Assembly: GCF_000372965.1 (NCBI RefSeq)
Contig: NZ_KB890024.1
Coordinates: 62,001 to 126,000 of the forward strand
Direction of reading: 5' to 3'
Origin: Hoeflea sp. 108
GTDB taxonomy: Bacteria > Pseudomonadota > Alphaproteobacteria > Rhizobiales > Rhizobiaceae
DNA: 64,000 nt
In this document: piece after piece, positions 53,509-62,863 of the stretch
How the letters are laid out: each line of letters begins with the position of its first letter
How positions within the stretch are numbered: position 1 is the stretch's first letter
Program-made: the position numbers and the translations under genes
Notes under the pieces: generated by a model
Databases searched by the model: none
Told to the model about the DNA's origin: nothing
What the model saw: only the letters and a program-made list of their open reading frames with translations

Positions 53509-54525
53509 TTATTTCGGTGCCGCCGCCGTGGTGCCACGGACCTTGAGCGTGGTCGGCAGCATCACCGGCTTCCGCGGCGAAAGCCCGCCCGCCATCAGGT
53601 CGAGCAGCATGGTCATGGCGGCGCGGCCGATGTCGGTACGCGGCTGGCTGACGGTGGTCAGCGGCGGATAGAAGGCTTCGCTTAGGAACAGGTCGTCGAA
53701 GCCGACGACGGACACTTCGCCGGGCACGTCGACGCCGAGGCGGCGCAGCTCATGGATGACGCCGAAGGCCATTTCGTCGTTGGCGACGAAGATCGCCGTC
53801 GGCGGCTCCGGCAGCTCGAACAGGGCACGGCACAGATGCTGGCCGGTGTGCAGCAGGTAGTCGCCGCGCTGCTCGTAGCCATCGGGAATGGGCAGGCCGG
53901 CAGCGGCCATCGCCTTGCGGTAGCCCTCGCGGCGCTCGATGCTCATGATTTCGGGCACCGGGCCGGAGACATGGGCGATCCTGACATGGCCGAGGCCGAT
54001 CAGGTGATCGATGGCGTTGCGGGCGGCGGCCTCGTTGTCGATCATGACATGCGGGAAGCCGGCGTCGCGGATTTCCTCAAGCGCCACCACGATGGGCGCA
54101 CCGCCTGCGACCGAGGCGAGGAAGCCCTCACGCTCGGGCAGCTTGCCGGTCATCAGGATCATGCCGTCGGCATGGCCGTCGCGCAGCATGTCGAAATACT
54201 CGACCTCGCGGTCGGAGTCGTTTTCGGTATTGCCCATCAGCACCGAGTAGCCGGCGGCGCGGGCGGTGGCTTCGACACCCTTGAGAATCTCGAGATAGAA
54301 TGGGTTGCCGACGTCGCGGACCACCATCAGCACCGCCATGGCGCGCTGGGTGCGCAGGTTGCGGGCGCTGACATTGGGCCGGTAGTTCATCTCGCGCGCC
54401 ACTTCGCGAATGCGGCTGAGCGTCGGCTCGGCGACGAGCCCGCTGTCGGACAGCGCGCGCGACACGGTGGCGGCCGAAACGCCGAGCCGCTCGGCGATGT
54501 CCTTGATCTTGGGACGGTCGTTCAT
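53509..54525 (-). CDS. LacI-family transcriptional regulator of the sugar operon
   Basis: A 338-residue regulator: N-terminal HTH (KIKDIAERLGVSAATVSRA) with hinge helix (NVSARNLRTQ), then a periplasmic-binding-like effector domain (about 62-330). Start ATG 54525 overlaps the preceding permease stop by 4 nt. Its probable target is the LacI-type operator at 59152-59165 before the binding-protein gene. The frame is open far upstream (to 54966), which is a shadow of the permease gene. Confidence 0.93.
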   Translation of the reverse strand: MNDRPKIKDIAERLGVSAATVSRALSDSGLVAEPTLSRIREVAREMNYRPNVSARNLRTQRAMAVLMVVRDVGNPFYLEILKGVEATARAAGYSVLMGNTENDSDREVEYFDMLRDGHADGMILMTGKLPEREGFLASVAGGAPIVVALEEIRDAGFPHVMIDNEAAARNAIDHLIGLGHVRIAHVSGPVPEIMSIERREGYRKAMAAAGLPIPDGYEQRGDYLLHTGQHLCRALFELPEPPTAIFVANDEMAFGVIHELRRLGVDVPGEVSVVGFDDLFLSEAFYPPLTTVSQPRTDIGRAAMTMLLDLMAGGLSPRKPVMLPTTLKVRGTTAAAPK

Positions 54526-55514
54526 CCGCGCATCGCCCTTCCGCGTCCGTAGAACAGCATCAAAAGCAGAAGCGTGGCGCCGAACACCATCTGCCGGCCG
54601 GATTCGTCGATATGAACTGTGGTCAGAATGCCTTGCAGGATGACCAGCAAGAGCGCGCCCGCCATGGTGCCGGTGTAGCCGCCCTTGCCGCCCGACAGCG
54701 GCGTGCCGCCGAAGACGACGGCGATGATGGAGGCCAGCATGTATTGCTCGCCGACATTGGCAAAGGACGAGCCGGAATAGCCGAGAAGGCAGATGCCGGT
54801 GATGGCGGCGAACACGCCCGACAGCATAAACAGCGAAATGCGCATCGCCTTGACCGGCACGCCGGCCATGTAGGCGGCCTGCTCGTTGGAACCGATGGCA
54901 TAGATACGGTGGCCGTAGACGGTGCGGGTGAGCATGAAGGCCATCAAGAGCCCGATCGCCACCCACAGCCAGATGATGCCGGGCAGGCCGAGCAGGAACG
55001 GTTGCGTGACGAAACGCGACAGGCCGGGTGCGGCGAAGCCCGACGGGATGCCGTTGCGGACCACGACCAGAAGGCCCTGCAGAACGCCGAGCATGCCCAA
55101 GGTCATCACCAGCGGCGGGATTCGCAGCAGCGTGACACCCATTCCGTTGATCAGGCCGATGAAGGCGCCGGCCGCCATGCAGGCCAGCACCGCCGGCAGG
55201 ATGGCGCTGTCTGCGCCGTTCATGACGTTGCCGGCGATGATGGCCGAGAGCGAGATGACGCCGCCGACCGACAGGTCGATGCCTTCGCGGCCGCCAAGGA
55301 TGACCAGGTTCTGGCCGGCGGCGACGATGCCAAGCAGGGCAGCAACGATCAGCAGGCGCAGGATCTGCTGGGCCGAGGCGAAGCCGGGCGACAGGATTTC
55401 GCCGAGGATCAAAAGGGTGGCGATCAGGATCAGCGCCACGACCAGCGGCCGCTTGAGGAAGGCGAGCACCGGCGAGGGGGCGGGGGCTGCGGCAGTCTGC
55501 GTGGTGGCAGTCAT
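54522..55514 (-). CDS. Sugar ABC transporter permease (RbsC-type), second
   Basis: A 330-residue inner-membrane permease with about ten helices and the family motif GGREGIDLSVGGVISLSAI and a GYSGSSFANVGEQYMLASIIAVVFGGTPLSGGKGG stretch around 235-270, typical for RbsC/XylH permeases. Start ATG 55514 overlaps the first permease by 4 nt. Forms, with the first permease, the transport channel. Confidence 0.92.
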   Translation of the reverse strand: MTATTQTAAAPAPSPVLAFLKRPLVVALILIATLLILGEILSPGFASAQQILRLLIVAALLGIVAAGQNLVILGGREGIDLSVGGVISLSAIIAGNVMNGADSAILPAVLACMAAGAFIGLINGMGVTLLRIPPLVMTLGMLGVLQGLLVVVRNGIPSGFAAPGLSRFVTQPFLLGLPGIIWLWVAIGLLMAFMLTRTVYGHRIYAIGSNEQAAYMAGVPVKAMRISLFMLSGVFAAITGICLLGYSGSSFANVGEQYMLASIIAVVFGGTPLSGGKGGYTGTMAGALLLVILQGILTTVHIDESGRQMVFGATLLLLMLFYGRGRAMRG

Positions 55515-56497
55515 GCGCGTGCCCTCCGTCCGACGAGGACGCCCGCCATCAGCGCCACCAGGATGGCGAGGCCCTGGACCAGGTTCTGCCATTCCGATGG
55601 CGTGCCGACGAAGAAGACGAGCGAGTTGATGAGGCCGATGATGAGTGCGCCGATGATCGAGCCGACGACGGTACCGAAGCCGCCCGACAGCGCGCTGCCG
55701 CCGAGCACCACGGCTGCCACCGAGAACAGGGTCATCTTGCCGCCGACGAGCGGGTCGCCGCTGGCGGTGTCGCCGGTGATGCAGAAGGCGGCGAGGGCTG
55801 CGAACAGGCCGCACAGTGCGTAACCCTGTATGCGGATTTTCGTCACCGGCAGGCCACTCTGGAACGCAGCCTGCGCATCGTCGCCGACGGCGAGAAGCTG
55901 GGTGGCGAGGCGGGTGCGGGCGAGCACATAGAGTACGATGGCCAGCAACACGACGGCGAAGTAGACGAAGGGGATGTCGAAGAAGCGGCCGCCATAGGTG
56001 CGCCAGAACGTGGCGGGCGCCGGCGTTCCGGCCACCGGCATGACGTAGAGCGCGAGCCCTGTGAAGAAGATACTGGTGGCGAAGGTGGCGACGATGGCCT
56101 GCAGCCTGAGCGCCGCCACCACGATGCCGTTGACGATGCCGCATGCAAGCCCCGTCAGCAGCCCGACGACGAGGGCCGCGGCGACCGAGAAGCCGGTGCC
56201 CCCCATCTTTTCCATCATCACCACGATGACGACGTTGACCAACGAGACGATGGCGCCGGCCGAGAGGTCGATGTCGCCCGCATAGACGACATAGGTCTGG
56301 GCGATGGCCAGCATCATCAGCGCCAGATAGGTCTTGGTCAGGCCGGTGATGCCGGTGAAGCTCACGCTGCGTGGCTGGTAGAGGCCGTTGAGCGCCAGAA
56401 GCACGAACGCGATGACAAGTGCTGGCAGAAACGGATAACGCTCGACAAGGCGCTTCAGCGTGCCCGGTCGGGGGGAAGGAAGGGTCGCGGTCGACAT
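55511..56497 (-). CDS. Sugar ABC transporter permease (RbsC-type), first
   Basis: A 328-residue inner-membrane permease: YVVYAGDIDLSAGAIVSLVN, then DTASGDPLVGGKMTLFSVA and VVLGGSALSGGFGTVVG. Start ATG 56497 overlaps the ATPase stop by one base (TGATG); GTG 56500 is an alternative. The two-permease layout is known for several carbohydrate class-2 importers. Confidence 0.92.
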   Translation of the reverse strand: MSTATLPSPRPGTLKRLVERYPFLPALVIAFVLLALNGLYQPRSVSFTGITGLTKTYLALMMLAIAQTYVVYAGDIDLSAGAIVSLVNVVIVVMMEKMGGTGFSVAAALVVGLLTGLACGIVNGIVVAALRLQAIVATFATSIFFTGLALYVMPVAGTPAPATFWRTYGGRFFDIPFVYFAVVLLAIVLYVLARTRLATQLLAVGDDAQAAFQSGLPVTKIRIQGYALCGLFAALAAFCITGDTASGDPLVGGKMTLFSVAAVVLGGSALSGGFGTVVGSIIGALIIGLINSLVFFVGTPSEWQNLVQGLAILVALMAGVLVGRRARA

Positions 56498-58002
56498 CAC
56501 GCGGCCTCGTATGCTGCCTGGTAGAGATTGTAGCGCGTTCGGTCCGCGCCGGTGAGTTCGCGCCGTACCGAGCCGCCGTTGAAGACGAGGATACGGTCGG
56601 CATTGTTGAGCAGTTCGGCGTCCTCCGACGAGTAGAGCACGATACCCATGCCCTCGGCGGCGAGCTTGCGGATCAGCGCAAACAGATCGGCCTTGGCCGA
56701 CAGGTCGATACCCTTGGTCGGATCGTCGAGCAACAACACCTCGGGCCGGTCGATCAGCCAGCGTGCGATGACGATCTTCTGCTGGTTGCCGCCTGACAGC
56801 GAATTGATCGGGTGCGACAGCCCGCCGAACTTGGTGTGCAGCGCCTCAAGCGCCGGCTTCACCCGCTCGGCCAGCACCGACGGGCGCGCGAGCTTCAGTT
56901 TCTGGCGGAGGTAGTGGATCGGCGTGACGTTCTCGAGGATCGGCCGTCCCGAGATGACGCCGTCGCGACCACGGTCGCCCGAGACATAGGCGCAGCCGCG
57001 CCGGATCGCCTCGCGTGGGCTGCCCGCGGCAAAGGGCTTGCCGTCGAGCACGATTTCGCCAGCCGCAATCGGATTGACGCCGAAGATGGCGCGCAGCACC
57101 GACGATTGACCCTGGCCATGTAGGCCGCCGAAGCCGAGGATTTCGCCCTTGGCGACCTCGAAGCCGACATTGGCAAAGCCCTTGCCCGACAGTCCCTTGA
57201 TCGTCAGTGCTGGCACGCGGGCGATGGTCGCCAACGCGGGCGGCGCTGAATTGCCGGCGGCGAGTTCGTCCTGGCCGCCGACCATCATGCGGATCACCGC
57301 CGATGGATTGGTCTCGGATATCTTTTCGGTGCCGACGGTCTCACCGTCGCGGATGACCGTGACGCGGTCGCCGATGGCGAAGATTTCGTCCATGCGGTGC
57401 GAGATGAAGACGATGCTGCGGCCCTGGGCCTTCAGGTCGCGCAGGATGTCGAAGAAGCGGTCGACCTGGGCCCGGTCGAGCGCCGAGGTCGGCTCGTCGA
57501 AAATGATGACGGGCGCTTCGGTCGCCAGCGCCTTCATGATCTCGACCAGCTGGCGCTGGTCGGCACGCAGGTTCTCGACCGTCGTCTCCGCGGCGAAGCC
57601 TTCGCCGGCGACCGTATCGAACAGGGCGATGTAATGGGCTGCGCGCTTGTCCAAGGCTGCGCGGTCGACGAAGCCGGCGCGGGTGGCCGGAAGGTCGGGC
57701 AGGCAGATGTTTTCGGCCACCGTGCGGTGCCCGGCGAGGCTGAGCTCCTGGTAGAAGATACCGATGCCATGGTCGCGCGCCGAGCGTGGGCCGGTGATGC
57801 TCACCGGCTTGCCGTCGATCAGGATCTCGCCGCCGTCGGGGCGGACGCTGCCGGCCAGGATCTTGCACAGCGTGCTTTTGCCCGACCCGTTGGAGCCGAT
57901 GAGCACATGCACTTCGCCGGCATCGATCGACAGGTCGCCGCGGCGCAAGGCCAAGGTGGCGCCGTAAGCCTTGCTTACGCCGCGGAGCTCGATTTTGGAC
58001 AT
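56497..58002 (-). CDS. Sugar ABC transporter ATPase (RbsA/XylG-type, double cassette)
   Basis: A 501-residue ATPase with two nucleotide-binding domains. First: Walker A IGSNGSGKST, Walker B VIIFDEPTSAL, but the signature loop reads LRADQRQLVE. Second: degenerate Walker A GLHGQGQSS, intact signature LSGGNQQKIV and Walker B VLLLDDPTKG. This asymmetry is normal for RbsA-type ATPases. Energises import of the sugar. Follows the binding-protein gene by 75 bp. Confidence 0.93.
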   Translation of the reverse strand: MSKIELRGVSKAYGATLALRRGDLSIDAGEVHVLIGSNGSGKSTLCKILAGSVRPDGGEILIDGKPVSITGPRSARDHGIGIFYQELSLAGHRTVAENICLPDLPATRAGFVDRAALDKRAAHYIALFDTVAGEGFAAETTVENLRADQRQLVEIMKALATEAPVIIFDEPTSALDRAQVDRFFDILRDLKAQGRSIVFISHRMDEIFAIGDRVTVIRDGETVGTEKISETNPSAVIRMMVGGQDELAAGNSAPPALATIARVPALTIKGLSGKGFANVGFEVAKGEILGFGGLHGQGQSSVLRAIFGVNPIAAGEIVLDGKPFAAGSPREAIRRGCAYVSGDRGRDGVISGRPILENVTPIHYLRQKLKLARPSVLAERVKPALEALHTKFGGLSHPINSLSGGNQQKIVIARWLIDRPEVLLLDDPTKGIDLSAKADLFALIRKLAAEGMGIVLYSSEDAELLNNADRILVFNGGSVRRELTGADRTRYNLYQAAYEAA

Positions 58003-58030
58003 GGTGGTGGCTTCCCTAGGATACGTCGGT

Positions 58031-58064
58031 CCGGGGGCGCCGCAGCTTGTGCTGGCGCCCCCGG
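58031..58064 (-). terminator. Attenuator-like hairpin between binding-protein and ATPase genes
   Basis: CCGGGGGCGCC (58031-58041) and GGCGCCCCCGG (58054-58064), 11-bp stem, 12-nt loop. Such hairpins after a binding-protein gene let it be made in excess over the transporter. No U-run. Confidence 0.65.
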
Positions 58065-58077
58065 CTTGGGAGGAAGC

Positions 58078-59103
58078 TTACTTGAAGAGCTTCTCGGCGT
58101 CTTCGATCGAAAGCTGGCTGGTGTAGGAGAAGTAGCCCGGCTTGCCTTCGAGGTCCTTGGCGACCTGCTCGACATTCTTGTTGTCGATGAAGGGGATCGG
58201 CAGGTACATGGCGTTCTTGTACTGGCCCGCCGTTGCCGGCTCCTTCAGTTCCTTCTTCTGCAGCATCAGCACGGCGACGTTGAGTGCCGAGGCCATGACG
58301 CCGGGAGGGTTCACCGAAGCGCCCGAGTTCAGCTTGTCCTTGACCCAGATGTCGATGAAGTCCTTGCGGATTTCACCGGTTGCGGCGATCGACGACTGCT
58401 TCTTGGCGTCGATGATCGACTTCCAGGCGCCCGCTGCCATGCCGTCCTGCACCCAGACGCCGTTGATGTCCGGGTTGGTGGCAAGCAGGTTCTGCATGGC
58501 CTGCTGGCCCTGCGCCTGATCCCAGTTGGCGTTCACTTCGTTGACGATCTTGATGTCAGGATACTGGCCGAACACTTCCTTGTAGCCGGCGACGCGCATC
58601 TCGTTGGCCGGGTGGCCGGCGACGCCGTTGATCGCAACCACGTTGCCCTTGCCGCCGAGCGTCTCGGCCAGCCACTTGGCGCCTGCGGCACCCCATGCCT
58701 TCTGGTCGATGCCGACATAGGTGGCGTCGGGCGACGACACTTCGGCGTCGGTGGCGATGACGAGGATGCCGGCTTCCTTGGCCTGGGCGAAGACCGGGTC
58801 GAACGCCGTCGGGCTGTTGGGGTTGATGATGATGGCGTTGACGCCCTCGGAGATGAAGTTGCGGACATGCGCGATCTGGCCGGGCACGTCGACATTGGCG
58901 CTCTGCACCACGACTTCGACGTCGACGCCTTTTTCCTTCCAGGCGGCCGCGGCGGCCTGGGCCTGCTCGATCATCTGGGTGCGCCATTCGGAGCCGACCC
59001 AGCCATTGCTGAGGCCGATCTTGAAGGTCTCGGCCTGGGTCGAAAACGCCGAAACGGCGAGCGCTGCCACCGTGGTCAACGCCAACGTTGCAAATTTCCT
59101 CAT
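58078..59103 (-). CDS. Sugar ABC transporter substrate-binding protein (periplasmic-binding protein family 4)
   Basis: A 341-residue periplasmic protein with a signal peptide (MRKFATLALTTVAALAVSAF, cleaved near TQA-ET). RbsB-like fold: FKIGLSNGWVGSEWRTQMIE, INPNSPTAFDPVFAQA, ATDAEVSSPDATYVGIDQKA. Substrate not readable from the sequence; the nearest group includes sugar-alcohol and pentose binders. Start ATG 59103 follows GGGAGG. First gene of the seven-gene leftward operon. Confidence 0.92.
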   Translation of the reverse strand: MRKFATLALTTVAALAVSAFSTQAETFKIGLSNGWVGSEWRTQMIEQAQAAAAAWKEKGVDVEVVVQSANVDVPGQIAHVRNFISEGVNAIIINPNSPTAFDPVFAQAKEAGILVIATDAEVSSPDATYVGIDQKAWGAAGAKWLAETLGGKGNVVAINGVAGHPANEMRVAGYKEVFGQYPDIKIVNEVNANWDQAQGQQAMQNLLATNPDINGVWVQDGMAAGAWKSIIDAKKQSSIAATGEIRKDFIDIWVKDKLNSGASVNPPGVMASALNVAVLMLQKKELKEPATAGQYKNAMYLPIPFIDNKNVEQVAKDLEGKPGYFSYTSQLSIEDAEKLFK

Positions 59104-59524
59104 GTATTCCTCCCGATGCAAAAACTGCTGCCAGACATGATAGGCAGATTATGTAATCGATTTCAATCGCCATTTTGCAAGGGTTTGAGGCCTCGCCAAG
59201 CACATCAAAATGAGGTCGGAAAATGCCTGCGCGTCGTGAACCTTTTTATGGCTCCAAGACACACAGGACGGGACGCATGCGGCGTCGGCAACGGAATGCA
59301 GGACATGGGAACAGACCAAGGTGCGGAGCAGGGCGCCCGGCAACGCCGATGCGAGGCGCACCAGCCCGGTGCGGGCGTGGTCGCGTTGACCCGGTGGGAG
59401 CGCCGACATATCGTCGCCGCAAGGGGCAATCGCAAGACTGCCAAGGTAGGAGAGTTTCGCTTCTTGGCTCCTGGCGGCAGTCGGCGTCGCGGGCTTTCTA
59501 GCCATGGGTTTCGGGAGAGGTGCC
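59104..59524. other. Intergenic region between sugar operon and large secreted protein gene
   Basis: 421 bases. The LacI-type operator lies at 59152-59165. From 59200 to 59500 nothing recognisable was seen; short ORFs there lack ribosome sites. Confidence 0.6.
59152..59165 (-). promoter_or_regulatory. LacI-family operator before the sugar operon
   Basis: On the minus strand TGAAATCGATTACA, a near-perfect palindrome around AATCGATT, of the TGNAANCGNTTNCA form bound by LacI-family regulators. It lies 49 bp before the binding-protein start. The regulator is probably the operon's own LacI protein. Confidence 0.75.
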
Positions 59525-61960
59525 ATGTTGCGGTGTCGTGACGGAGCCATGCTCGCGCATCTGGCCGGCGCCGTGGCCCTGTTGCGCCGTGGCTTTGCCG
59601 TTTTCCCGGCGACACTGGCCCTGTTCGCCGTCCTTGGCAGCGTCGCGCCGGTTTCGGCCCAGGACAGACAGATTTTTCACCCCGGCGCTACCGCCGTTAC
59701 TGGCTTTTCAGGTGCAGGGGCTTCAGCCGAGCACGCGGCGAGCAAGTTCATCGATCCCAGCGGCGCAAGCCTGCGCGTTTTCGATTTGTCTTCGCTCGGT
59801 GGTCCAGGGGGCGACCAGGTGGCCGATGGCGGCAAGCCGTTCGAGGTCGTTGCCGGCCAGGTGGGCCAGGTGTTCGGGCTCGCCTTCGACGATGGCCTGC
59901 GCGATGGAAATCCTTCCGGCATGCCCGATCTCTACGTGGCGGCGACCTCGCTCTACGGTGTCCGCATTGTCGGCAGGGACGCCAAGGGCCAACCTCAACC
60001 GCAGCAGCGCGGTGCGCCCGGCGCTGCCTTCATGTCCGGCCAGTTCGGCGAAGAGGGTGGCGGCGGGCCCGGCACCATCTGGCGCATCGACGGGTTGACC
60101 GGCGCGGTTTCGAAATTCGCCGACATCGGCACCAATAGCGGGCCTGCGATCGGCAACATCGCCTTCGACCCGGCGCATCGGCAATTCTTCGCTTCCGATC
60201 TCGACACCGGCCAGATCCATCGCATCGACATGTCCGGTGCCCTGGTCGAGAGCTTCGACCATGGTGCTGTCGCCCGTCCAAAAGCCGGGCTGACCCCGGT
60301 CAAGGATGACGGCAAGCGGATGGAGATTTCTTCTCCGGCATTCGACAGCGACGACCCGGCGACTTGGGCCTACACGCAAGCCGAGCGCCGCGTCTGGGGC
60401 GTCGCCTTGAATGGCGGGCGGCTCTTCTATGCAGTCGGTGACAAGGCGGAGATCTGGTCGGTCGGCATCGGCGACGGCGGCAAGCTCGCTGAAGACGCAC
60501 GCCGCGAGTTCGTCGTCAAGGCGGACAGCGACCTGCCGGTCACCGACATTGCCTTCGACGACAAGGGCGACATGTATCTCGCCCAGCGTGGCAAGGCCGG
60601 CAATGCTGCGGCCGGCAAGGCGGAGGTGCTGCGCTACAGCCGCGATGGTAGCGGTGCTTGGGTCCCTGTTCCGGTGGCAAGCGCTGCCGGCCCGGCGGCG
60701 GGCGGCGTTGCCCTGCAATATGGCTATGACCCGCAGGGACGTTTCGACCGCGCTTCCTGTTTCGGCTCCATTGCGGCAACAGGTGAGGAGACGGCCTCAG
60801 GTGGAGCTGGTGTCGTGTTGATGGAGCCGGCCAAAGGCGGGGCCTCTGCCAACTCCCGCTTCGTTCGCCTGGGCGCCACTTCGGCAAAGGTCGGCGACGT
60901 CGCGGTCTGGCATCCCTGCGAGGGGCCCGCGAGCGCGCAGGCCCCGACGGCCGCAACCGGGGTCGCCGTGGCAACCGCTCCGATTGCCGGCGCGCTTGCC
61001 GAGGCGGTCGGCAAGCCTTCGGCCGCCCTGCAGGTCGAACTGACCGGCGATGCCATCTGCCAGATCGGCAAGCCCTGCAGCTTCGTGATCAAGATAACCA
61101 ATCCCGCCTCGGCTCCGCTCGAAGGCCCTGTCCGTTTCGGCGACGCCATCGCCGCCGACGGCATCGGTCGATTGAAGGATGTGTCCATCACTTCCATTGA
61201 TCCGCCGCTGGATTGCAAGCCGCTGGATGCCAGGCTGCCGCTGTCCTGCACCGGTGGAGGTGGGCTTGGCGGCGGTGGTAGCAGTACGCACAAGATGACG
61301 GTCGTCATCGCCGCCGCTGCGTTGGGCGGGGCGGTGTCGCCCATCTCCGCCCAGAACTGCTTTGCTGCCGTGCCGCCCGATACGACGGTTGCCGGCCTCG
61401 CCGGAGGCGCTGCGGCCCCTGGCGGTCCCGGCGGAGGCGGGCCCTTTGCTTGCCACCGTTTCACCATCGAGATTCCGAAGGACGGTGGCGGCCAGTGCAA
61501 GCTGCTGCCGGGCCAGATCCGCAAGGAGGGCCGCTGCATCTGTCGGAAGGGAACGTCGCTCGTGGACGGCAAGTGCGCGCCGGCCAAGCAGCCCGCATGC
61601 AGGGTCTCGGGCCAGGTCCGCAACGCCGATGGCCGCTGCGCCTGCCCGCGTGGCACCCAGGCGGTCAGCGGCGCGTGTCGCAAGCCGCCGCGCAGCTGTC
61701 CGGCCGGCACGACGTCGACCAATGGCCGCTGCGTGCCCGACAGCACCAATGGCGGCTGCATCGCCGGCGAGATCTTCGTCAACGGACAATGCATGATCGT
61801 CGAGGGCTGTCCGAGCGGCATGGTGGGGCAGTTCCCCAACTGCCGGCCCGTACCCCGTACGCTGCATACACCCTCCAACGACAGCGACCGGCCTGACTCC
61901 CCCGGACGCCAAGGGGGTGGCCGCGGCGGCGCGAGCGGGCCGGGCACTAACAATCCGTAG
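59525..61960 (+). CDS. Large secreted protein, propeller-like body and cysteine-rich tail (811 aa), function unknown
   Basis: Signal peptide at about 1-46 (ending APVSAQ). Residues about 50-430 look like an NHL/beta-propeller-like body (GTIWRIDGLTGAVSKFADIG, IGNIAFDPAHRQFFASDLD, VTDIAFDDKGDMYLAQRG). Residues about 480-600 form an immunoglobulin-like DUF11-type domain. Residues about 650-780 are Cys-rich, with EGF-like spaced repeats such as CKLLPGQIRKEGRCICRKG. A disordered Gly/Arg/Asn tail ends it. Start ATG 59525 follows GGGAGAGG; ATG 59504 is an in-frame alternative. Probably cell-surface or extracellular. No family name recalled. Confidence 0.85.
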   Translation: MLRCRDGAMLAHLAGAVALLRRGFAVFPATLALFAVLGSVAPVSAQDRQIFHPGATAVTGFSGAGASAEHAASKFIDPSGASLRVFDLSSLGGPGGDQVADGGKPFEVVAGQVGQVFGLAFDDGLRDGNPSGMPDLYVAATSLYGVRIVGRDAKGQPQPQQRGAPGAAFMSGQFGEEGGGGPGTIWRIDGLTGAVSKFADIGTNSGPAIGNIAFDPAHRQFFASDLDTGQIHRIDMSGALVESFDHGAVARPKAGLTPVKDDGKRMEISSPAFDSDDPATWAYTQAERRVWGVALNGGRLFYAVGDKAEIWSVGIGDGGKLAEDARREFVVKADSDLPVTDIAFDDKGDMYLAQRGKAGNAAAGKAEVLRYSRDGSGAWVPVPVASAAGPAAGGVALQYGYDPQGRFDRASCFGSIAATGEETASGGAGVVLMEPAKGGASANSRFVRLGATSAKVGDVAVWHPCEGPASAQAPTAATGVAVATAPIAGALAEAVGKPSAALQVELTGDAICQIGKPCSFVIKITNPASAPLEGPVRFGDAIAADGIGRLKDVSITSIDPPLDCKPLDARLPLSCTGGGGLGGGGSSTHKMTVVIAAAALGGAVSPISAQNCFAAVPPDTTVAGLAGGAAAPGGPGGGGPFACHRFTIEIPKDGGGQCKLLPGQIRKEGRCICRKGTSLVDGKCAPAKQPACRVSGQVRNADGRCACPRGTQAVSGACRKPPRSCPAGTTSTNGRCVPDSTNGGCIAGEIFVNGQCMIVEGCPSGMVGQFPNCRPVPRTLHTPSNDSDRPDSPGRQGGGRGGASGPGTNNP

Positions 61961-62097
61961 CCCGAGCAGCGCAAATCGATCTGGCAGGCGTTACAAGGTT
62001 CTCCGCTGCGGCGATGTGCCGGGATTCTCGGCTCGACAAGGGCTGCGGCTGATATTAGGCAGTCGCTGATATAGCGCCCTTCCGGAAAGGCCTGAAC

Positions 62098-62772
62098 GTG
62101 AGCAACAAAACCCTGATTGCGCCCTCGGTGCTGTCGTCCGATTTCTCCAAGCTCGGTGACGAGGTCGAGGCCATCGTCGCCGCCGGCGCCGACTGGATCC
62201 ATCTCGACGTCATGGATGGCCATTTCGTCCCCAACATCACCTTCGGCCCGCCCGTCATCAAGGCGATCCGCGGCCGCACCGACAAGGTGTTCGACTGCCA
62301 CCTGATGATCACCCCTGCGGATCCGTATCTGGCGGCCTTCGCCGATGCCGGTTGCGATATCATCACCGTGCATGCCGAGGCCGGTCCGCATCTCGACCGC
62401 TCGCTGCAGACCATCCGCAATCTCGGCAAGAAGGCCGGCGTATCGCTCAACCCGTCGACGCCGGAATCGGTCATCGAATACGTGCTCGACCGTCTTGACC
62501 TGGTGCTGCTGATGACCGTCAACCCCGGCTTCGGCGGCCAGGCGTTCATTCCTGCTGTCATCGACAAGGTCAGGCGCGTCAAGGCGATGATCGGCAGCCG
62601 CCCGATCGACATCGAGATCGATGGCGGCGTCACGCCCGAGACCGCGCCCTTGGTCACCGCCGCCGGCGCGAACGTGCTTGTTGCCGGCAATGCCGTGTTC
62701 AAGGGCGGGCCGTCGGCTTATGCCGCGAACATCGAGGCGATCCGGGCTGCGGCCGACAAAGCTGCGGTCTGA
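62098..62772 (+). CDS. rpe: Ribulose-phosphate 3-epimerase
   Basis: A 224-residue TIM-barrel metalloenzyme interconverting ribulose 5-phosphate and xylulose 5-phosphate. Motifs: SSDFSKLGDEVEAI, HLDVMDGHFVPNITFG, MTVNPGFGGQAFIP and EIDGGVTPETAP. Start is GTG 62098, right for the family N-terminus (MSNKTLIAPSVLSSDF). Length normal. Confidence 0.96.
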   Translation: MSNKTLIAPSVLSSDFSKLGDEVEAIVAAGADWIHLDVMDGHFVPNITFGPPVIKAIRGRTDKVFDCHLMITPADPYLAAFADAGCDIITVHAEAGPHLDRSLQTIRNLGKKAGVSLNPSTPESVIEYVLDRLDLVLLMTVNPGFGGQAFIPAVIDKVRRVKAMIGSRPIDIEIDGGVTPETAPLVTAAGANVLVAGNAVFKGGPSAYAANIEAIRAAADKAAV

Positions 62773-62794
62773 CACGCAGAGCTTGGGGGGACGC

Positions 62795-62829
62795 CCCCTC
62801 ATCGTCACGCAAGCCGTGACAGTGAGGGG
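62795..62829. terminator. Hairpin terminator between rpe and nagA
   Basis: CCCCTCA-N2-GTCACG pairs with CGTGAC-N2-TGAGGGG around a 5-nt loop, followed by CTTTCCC. It lies between convergent gene ends, and can act on both. Confidence 0.65.
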
Positions 62830-62863
62830 CTTTCCCACCCGGTGTAGACCTATCCCGCTCGGA

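Noticed and set aside
54526..54966. N-terminal extension of the LacI frame
   Set aside because: It overlaps the permease gene out of frame; the HTH domain begins exactly at the ATG at 54525.
55515..56603. N-terminal extension of the second permease frame
   Set aside because: It runs antiphase through the first permease and ATPase end; the ATG at 55514 with a 4-nt overlap is the natural start.
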